Positions 53,801 to 62,800 of a DNA stretch of 64,000 nucleotides are shown in pieces (positions within the stretch are counted from its first letter, which is position 1; each line of letters begins with the position of its first letter). The notes under the pieces are model-generated. The model was given only the letters and a program-made list of their open reading frames with translations. It was not told where the DNA came from and ran no database searches. Origin of the DNA: Plazaster borealis. Lineage: Eukaryota; Echinodermata; Asteroidea; Forcipulatida; Labidiasteridae. The stretch lies in contig CM037472.1 in the NCBI GenBank assembly GCA_021014325.1, positions 35,426,234 through 35,490,233 of the forward strand, read 5' to 3'. The position numbers were made by a program, and so were the translations under genes.

Positions 53801-56800
53801 CAAATGTACGAATAGGCTTCAAATGTTTAAATGAACACAACAAGAAAACTAATTTAAAATGGACCCTAAACGTAACTTCTTGCAGATGGCAAACTATTAA
53901 TATTCATTCAAGAAGGCAGACTTTCCAATCTTAAGGCTCAGATGAGACTCGTTGAAAAAAAATCCACGCCAAAAAGTGTCCGTAATTATGAAGGAGACAT
54001 CTGATATCCAAGACAATTACAACTATCCGGAAAGCTTGTGTCTCTACACCCGGTATAATAATATACAGGTCTATAAACCAGAGCCTCCCCTGGCCAAGTT
54101 CATTCGATCGACTAATGGAAAATTAATAAGTTATTCATGTTGAGCCTATAGAGGGCATCATATTTCTCTAAAAGCACCTGCACATGACTAGACTAGCCAA
54201 TTGTGGTTAAAATGACTTACAGCTTGTCTTTTTAGACAATTTCATAAAATACCCCCCAGGCGGTTTAGGCAGTCATATTGGTTGAACGGTGGTCACATGA
54301 TAATGTTTATATGGCTGATAAAGAAATAGCTGGAGCTGTTTAAGATTGGTTGGCTAAAGCGTGTTCGGCATTAATAACCATACCATGTTGGAACACGAGG
54401 GTGCTAATAATGCGTAACACATTCAGTACAAACGATACCCAATGTAAAATCTAATAAGTGGTGTTTGAAGCTTTGCATGGTGTTGAAGGTAAGAAGTAAC
54501 TATAAATAGTAGTAAACTTGCGGGTACAACCATGTGTAAAATCTCTTTTGGGAGGAGTGTTGGCTCTGAAAAGAGCCGGTTTGGTCTCGACATTTCAAAC
54601 AGTATACTCTGCTCGTCCTCTGCTCATACTCTGCTCATACTCTGCTCGTTTCTCCTGAAGACCAGCAGAGTATACTGTTCGAAACGTCAAGACCAAACCG
54701 GCTCTTTTCAGAGCCAACACTCCTCCCAAAAGAGTTTTTACACATGGTTGTACCCTCAAGTTTACTACTATTAATGATTACTTCTTAAAATCTAATAGTA
54801 CGCGCGTGTATGCACAAACATTGAGCGTTGCATGCAATTTGACCATAGGCAAAATGGCCCTAGGACAGGTATAGAACAACTTTACAAAAAGACAAGTTCA
54901 TTATTACAGTTTTTCCTCTCTTTTTTTACGCTTTCCCCTAAAAGGGTATTTATAAATGGGAATAAAAGAGTAGTTACTCGGTCTTTAACAGCTACTTAAA
55001 GCCTTGCAGGGTTGTGGCCGTGTGATAAAGGACCATGCCTTTGGCTCGGTCCTTTATCACACTGCCACGAACCTTGTCGGTTTTAAATGGCTGTTTAAAT
55101 CCTTGTCGCGTATCTTTTTTATTTCCTAGTAAAGAATTTGTAATTATCTCCCGAACGTTGATTAGTTTCAATCTGAAAACTCACAGATGTTCATACCAGT
55201 ATCAATCAAACTATCATTTTCATAAAAAAAAACTGTTTAAAAAAACAACTGAAAAAAAGCATTTGAAGACTCTACATTTGAAGACTGACAAACAACACAC
55301 CAAGGAGCACAGTCTGAGATAGATTACATTGCTGTTCCATTGTGCAATCCTTGAAGCATCAGCTATGTTGTGATTGACAACAACAACAACTTACTCAAAT
55401 TGCTTGGCCTTGATGTTTAATTAACTACCATAGCATTGTACAACAAATTCATAACAAAACCATAATATCATAATAAGCTGTTCAAAAAAGGAACCACGCG
55501 CGAAGGTTTCAATTACATAGTCGCAGGTTTTTGTTGCATTCAGGGTTTGGATGTTTACATCACTAACGACCTAAACAGACATACAACATGGTAACTGAAC
55601 AAAGAGAGACTGCCTGTCATGCAAAATTGTGCACTGTGTTTTATTCATTTTTTTTTTATACGTATAAAAAATAGCCTTTCAAAGGGAAATTATAGTGCCA
55701 TTCAAATTAATGTTAGTTTGGATGGGCATGATATTTGGTCCTTGGAAAAAAGTAGGAACATTTCAGTGAGAACAAGGGCTTGCCTACACACATGGTGTAA
55801 GCTTTCGAAGACTTTTCAGGCTATTTCATCACAATTCTGATTTTTCTAAGGGCAAAAAAGTCAAAAATCAGACAAAAGCAGGAAGAATATCAGGCCTGTT
55901 TGGAAAATTAAATTTCATTTTTTCCCATGGAGGAGCTACAGGGTGGGTGGGGGTATGGGGGGGGGGAGATTTTTCAAAAGGTGAGATATTTTATGACAGC
56001 TCAATCTTTTAGTCTCTCAAACTCCTTTCTCTCTGTAGACATCAAGATGATCTGCTTCACATGGAAGGAAATTAAACACAAACTGGACTATCATATCATC
56101 TACTCCCAACAAAACTCAGCCTTGAGGCGATCCTCACAGCTACTTGAAAAAACCCCAAATAAAACAAATCTCAAATGTCAGATGTAAGGGAATATGTCAA
56201 CTCGAGGTCATCTCAGAGCATCAGGCGGCTGCAGAAAAGCAACATCTCTTCCTCCCGGACAGACCGATGACGACATAGAAAAATACAAAAATAAAACAGG
56301 GAGTCGGGGGGGGGGGGGGGGTGCAATTAGCAGCTGGTCGCAGTCATGTTTGACTGACTCACTGAATGAGTCAATCTTTTAAAATGCCACAATGGCGCAT
56401 CGTTGTATTAGCCACATGATCTCTTCAGTGGGCATGAAATCAAAATAGCCAGTGCTCTGATTAATACAGGGTTAGGGGGGAGCAGTGAAGACTTATCTGT
56501 CACTCTTTGATGTGGAAATTAACATTTTGCTCCGTCCCCTAAGTTGTTTTGGCTGAATGTGGGGGGGGGGGTCGGGGATATTGTTTTAACCCCATGCTGC
56601 ATTGGATTGTTGTTTGAAAGAAGGACTCTGTCAAACGGTAATTGATTTCTGGGGGTTTTTCAAGCGTAGCAAAATGAGAACATGTTGTGGTGGATAGTGT
56701 CAGCATCTGCACTGGTGGACTCATAACACGGGGCAAGGAAAACAGTAATCAAGAGGCTCTTGTTGAAAACATACGCATGGAAAACTTCATCAGGGTGAAC

Positions 56801-59800
56801 ACTTTCCTAATGCTCTCCTTACAAATAAGCCATTTGCGAGTTAGATTTGAATAATGTCTGGTACAATGACTTGCTTGATCACAAGTTATCGCTTAAATTT
56901 AAATTCCTCAGACTATCGAGACAGTTGCTATGTCACATGAATCTGGGCAAGCTTTTGCGTAGTTATGTAAGAGACGGCGAACACCCATACACAAGTCTGA
57001 ATGAATGTGTATGGCACAATGGTACCAGGGTTTGCTCATGTGGAGGTTGCTGTGCTAAAGCTTGCCCCAAACTATTTGACATAGCAACTGTCTCTATAGT
57101 CTGAGGAATTCAAATTTAAGCGGTAACTTGTGACTAAGCAAGTCATTGTACCAGACTTTATTCAAATCTAACTCGCAAATGGCGTATTGACCACTTGCAC
57201 GACACCAAACGCACCTCCGTACACTGTTTTTGTGAGTAAATTCCTTTGCTTTGTGTACATTTTGACTCTCAAAATGGTGGGCAGGATAGGCACGTGTAAG
57301 TGCATCATGCAATCAGTTTATTACTGGTTCTTTGTGCATTCACCACCGTTACTTTTTTAATAATTTTGTTATGGCCAGATGCTGAGGATCTGGCTGAGGG
57401 TGCATTTGCTGGAAACCTCTCCCCTTTTTTATCGCTTCTTTTGAATACCTTTTGTTGTAATTTTAGTGTTTAGTAGTTTAGGTTTATTTATTGGCTTGTT
57501 TTATATCCTTATATATGTTAAGCGCCTTGAGTGTCTTTTTGGGCGGATTTTGGCGCAATATAAATGCTTTTTATTATTATTATTATTATTATGCTATGGC
57601 GATTGTGCCTTTTCAGTAATCGCTCCCAAAGTCTTGAACCATTGAATATCTGAGCTACAGAATCTCTGGACATTTTCAAAAGCATGCTTAATACACATTT
57701 GATCGGCATTGCTTATGACTGACTCTATATTTGTGTTTATCCACTTGTTTTTTGTTATGATGCTCGAGTAAAAATCTCTCTTTATGTGCTCTTAATTACA
57801 TCCCCTGTACACTTTGATAATCTAAGTATCTTGTAATGTTTACTTTTCTTAAAGTGTTTTCTTTTCTCCAGCGTGTTTGGTCATAGATAGATGGCGCTTT
57901 ACAAATTTGTTATTATTATTTATTATAAAAAAAAACAATCTTATTTGGAGTGGTGCAATACATTTTTAACAACAATTTATACTGACATCTTTGAAAGCAG
58001 TTCTTATATGAATGTCAAAACCTTTCATTTTCTCTGAACGCATAAGGTCAGTTAACTGTGAAAAGTCATAAACACTGAGGAGGATATCCGCCATTTCACA
58101 ACAATTCCACCCACACCCTAAACCCTGTGATACTGATTTGTGGATCTCCACGTTTGCACAGTCAGTACAGAGCTCTGATCAATCTCAATTCAACAGACAC
58201 AGATTCCGATCCAGTTATCATCCGCTTTCATTGCGTAGTGAAATGAGATATACCCGGCACAGATATCTTTCTGTCAGGTCTAAAACACTCTATGTTAAGG
58301 ATGGGACAGTTCAAAATGAAAACCTAGGCCCTTTGACCCAAGGGGTGTTATCCTAGCTTCGGAAGACACCTAGCCACCCCACCCCCCCCCCCCAGCTAAC
58401 AAATTATGTTGAATGAAAATACACACTGAGACTGTCTACAAGAAAGGTAGAGCACCCCCCCCCCCACCCAAACAACTACACACACAACATTGAGTTGTCT
58501 GCTTGCTGTGACTGAGGATTACAGTAATAATGTTAAATGCCCGGAGCACTAAACCAGGACCTGGAGTTTGCCACTAGATAAACTCCATTATTATTATCAA
58601 ATTATTTGATTCGGGGCCCGCGCATCTTTTCCGGCGAATTAAACAACGAATTAGCCAGAATCTCACCAGATAGGAGAGCCATAGACCCGTCTCTTTGTGC
58701 TGGATCAACACGGTGGAGTCGCCGAATTTGATTTCCGCCGTCCCCATTCCGTGTTCTTGCTTGCTGTCCCAGTGGAGAGTGTCGTCCTGTTGAGAAATAA
58801 GATGGGTATGGCATTTACCGACGTCAATATGTTCATAGATCAGTAATTCTGGCTTTCTTTTTGAGCCGTGCTGAATAAGTGAAATGTGAAATAATTAAAA
58901 TGGTCTGACTTAAAGTGTATAACTAAAAGCACCTTTGTATTAAAGTGTGTTTGTTGGTACTGTACATTATGACCTTAGAGTCCCAAAATATTAAATCGAA
59001 AACTGGACCAGCCAATAATTATAAATACACACCACTAAAAGGTAACAATTTTGAAAAGTTCGCCCTGAATTGAAATATTTCTTAAAGAGTCCTAAATGGG
59101 AGCAATAAAAGCATCGGCATACAAATACACAGCCATTAACATTTTAACATGCTGGAAGTTTTAGAAAAACAATATTATAATTATTTAGATTTAACTTTGA
59201 CAATGATAATTTAACTTGTTCATATTGTTAAATCTAACTTTTATAGAGTTGTCACTGACCGCACTATATAAATTGTAAATTCAACACACTAGTTTTTAGA
59301 GTGTAAACTCATGACAAAACAATTTCTGTTTTTGGAAGAAGATTACGACATTTCAGACATACTAAAATAAAAAATCCCATTAAAGCATGTATTGACAGGA
59401 TTATTCTTGGTGGAGAGGGTCAGGGAAGTTCAAAATTAGCGATCAATTCTCCGTACCGTTAAGGATTTTTGATAAAGGCAAGAAACAATTTACGACGTTA
59501 ATATGTTTGTATATCCTAATAGAAAAGCTAATAAATGTCAAACAGACAACTGTAGATCCCCCCTGAGGTAAGACACACCGACTACTTATGATCAGCTTAA
59601 TCTGTTTTCTTGTAGCAAATCAAATCAAATTCAAATCAGAAAGTTAAATAATGAAACAAAAAGCCGTCATAACAATAAAACAATTATACAGAAACTTAAC
59701 TTCAAAGGTCAATTTCAATGAAAGTAGAAGCGAAGGGATTCTCACAGCTTCTAAATTAATAACAGTACACAACTGCCTGACTTCATAATTCACAAAAAGT

Positions 59801-62800
59801 CTCTTCGTAGTTTCACATGAAGTATTCATTCGCCCTGAGCCACTTTTTGTTTTTTTAACAAGCTCCAAGGGATATTTCAAATTCATGGAACAGGGGTGGC
59901 TATCAAACAGTCAGCCCTCTTTATTTCCTGCTTCGCTTCTTTAGTGAGAGCTGTGATTAAATCTCAATCATTTTTGAGAGAACAAAAGTTGCACCATTTC
60001 CTTAAACAAAAAATACTTCAAATATTCAGAGGAGGGAGAAAGGGATTGAAGGAGGGGTAAAGGGGGGACTTTAATCCCAAGAAATTACCCCCTCTAGAGA
60101 ACAAAGAGGCCAGTCAAATGGCTACAAGATTTGACTTACTCCCACTCCACCAAAAAGGTCAATGTAAAGGTCGTGGTCTGAGTAACATTTCCCACTGTTT
60201 CACTATTCCCCCATGTTGACATAGTCTCTACATTAAACTAAACAAAAGTTCTGTTTCAAATGTTTTTTTTCTTCAGATATTTGTACTGATAAATAAATCA
60301 ACTTTTGTGTGAACAAAGAAAAATTGACTAGAATGGGATTTGAACCTGCGACCTCCAGATTAACGTGCTGGCGCTCTACCAACTGAGCAACCTAGCTCTA
60401 AGTTGTCGGTCTCCATATTTTGTCAATATCTTTGTTTAGGGTGCCAGTCAGAAGCCATTCAACCTGTAACTGCAGTATAGCCAGGAATCACACCCAAGTA
60501 CACGATACAACCTTGAAAGCTATGACTTCTGACTGGCACCCCGAACAAAGATTCTGACAAAATCGGAGGACAGCCATCATTAGGGCTAGATAGCTCAGTT
60601 GGTAGAGCGCCGGCACATTAATCTTGGCCCAATTTTATCGAGCCGCTAAAGCAGAAAATATTGCTTAAAAGTTTTCTGCTTAGCCAAAATAAGCAGGGTA
60701 CCAGTCACAGATTGTACATAAGGGCATGGTGTTTTGGCTTTTAACCTTATTCTGGTAAGCATAATTTTGTTGTGCTTAGCTATTTTTAAGCAGCTCTATG
60801 AAATAGAGCCCTGGAGGCTGCGGTTTAAAAATCCAGTCCAATACATTTTTCTTTGTTCAAACCAAAAATTTACCCAGTCAGTTTCCCTCATGGTTTATTA
60901 CTCGATATTTGAAATGAAAAACAAATCATCAATATTAGCCATGCCTTTGCCTCTGATAATACAGAAATGAATAGTCTGTAAAGGGCTAATTAACGCTAAT
61001 TAAGGGGCGATTAAGAATGGAAACCTGGCATGAAAATGGAATTTAAAATAAGTACCTTTGACTGTCGAAGGCAGAAGACGCTGGAGGTAAGATCCACTGT
61101 TTTTCTCGGAACGATACAAACTTCACTGTCTCCAGTGTTTGATACTGCAAGATATTTTCCTGCAAAAAATTATGTTCAAAATTTTAAACTAGGTGATTAC
61201 TTAAGGATCGTGACTAGTTGGCTTTATATATAATACCTAAATTTTGAAAATCAAAAAAATTAAAATTGCTTCAAAGAGTTGATTTCAGAGATTTCAGCAT
61301 TTGGGGGATTTTTTTTATTTTTTTATTTTTTTGTGATGAGGGGTGAGTCAATGAGTGAGAAACGCTTTAACCTAATTAACTTTTATGATAATTTTGTACG
61401 ACTGACTACCCCTATATATTTTTCCCTTCAAATGAGTTTTGTTAAATAATAAAGCATTTGTACACAAACAAATTAAATGTAAAACTGATGTAAGTTTGTT
61501 TTCAATTCGATTCAATAATTTGTAATTAAATCTTCTGTTTTTTAATGGCTTCTAAATGGAAGTAAATGAAAAACTCTTTAAAAAAAATTGTTTTAAACCA
61601 GTAATAAAATCTGGATCAATTATAAAAAGCTTCAAACTTTGCTGAGCCGAAACAGGGTACCAGCCAAAATAATAACTAAAGTATATTGCTTGCGACTGGC
61701 TCACCACCAATTTCTATTTCCTTTTTTAATGTTGTTCTCTGCTTAGCCGCTTTATATAAAAATTGGGCTCTGAATCGACTTTTCTTTCTTCTACTTTTTT
61801 TTTTTTTTTTTTTTTTTTTTTGATATGCAGACCTCGATCGAATTGCTCCTTGGGGACATCTTGAACATAAAAATCCTGCATTACCTGATGTAAGATGTCT
61901 TATCCTGCAGTCCTGATCCCATGACACATAACTACCATTCCACCTACGTGTACATCGTAAAAAGAAGGTCATTTTAGTTCAATCATGACATGAGACAAAG
62001 CTTTTGAGTGTACGTCCGCCTGCGTTTTACGCATGTCAGCCTGTGTTTCTTTTCTTTATCTTATGAAGCTAAAGTGTTCATGAAGTTTGACAGCATCTGA
62101 AATAATGTTTTGTCTGTAAAATGGAGTTGAGGACAAGCGAACACATCTAATGCTTTCATCATAATGGTTGTTAGAAATGAATACAAAATTTGCAACACAA
62201 AAAATTTGAACAGTTTTCTTTTTTGATCACCTAGGGTTAAGAGTTCAGGGAAATTTATGGTAATAATTATATTTCAAGCACTTTATTTCAAGTACTAATG
62301 TGTATACATTGACACAATGCATAATCTTTATACAGCATCTTTTCTCTACAGGTTACATGCACGGCAAATACTTTGTATCTTGGAGGCAACCAACAGTACT
62401 GTTTTGGGACAAGAACCAGACTACTTGGGATTAAATTTAACAAACACCTTTATGAGGTGCATCTATGGCTTTTCCATTGAGCCACTGCCGCAGGAAAAAA
62501 TTATTCACTGTATACTGTTCAAAGAGAAACACTATATGACTGTGCAAGTCTTGCGTGTATTCAAACATTGGGACCCGTTAAAGTGGGCAAGTTTGTTTCC
62601 TTCACAGGGTAAAGCAATGTAAAGGGGACCAAAGTGGTCCCAAAAATATTTGAACACGTGCGAGACTTGCACCGTCTATTGATTTTGTTCTTACTTTTTG
62701 GTGACAAGTTCAGTCCTCCAGAGTGACCTTGCATAAGAAGCCACAGCACCAGTCTCATATGACACCTCACTACAGTCAGAAACATTCATCCAAAAACAAA

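Noticed and set aside
54221..54250. Alternative micro-exon between exons e and f (donor GTAAGT at about 54218)
   Set aside because: No acceptor at a plausible distance and no match to the missing linker.
60137..60200. Extra RyR exon in the intron between exons d and e
   Set aside because: Splice-like borders, but the translation does not match the family and exons d and e already join in phase with the expected spacing.
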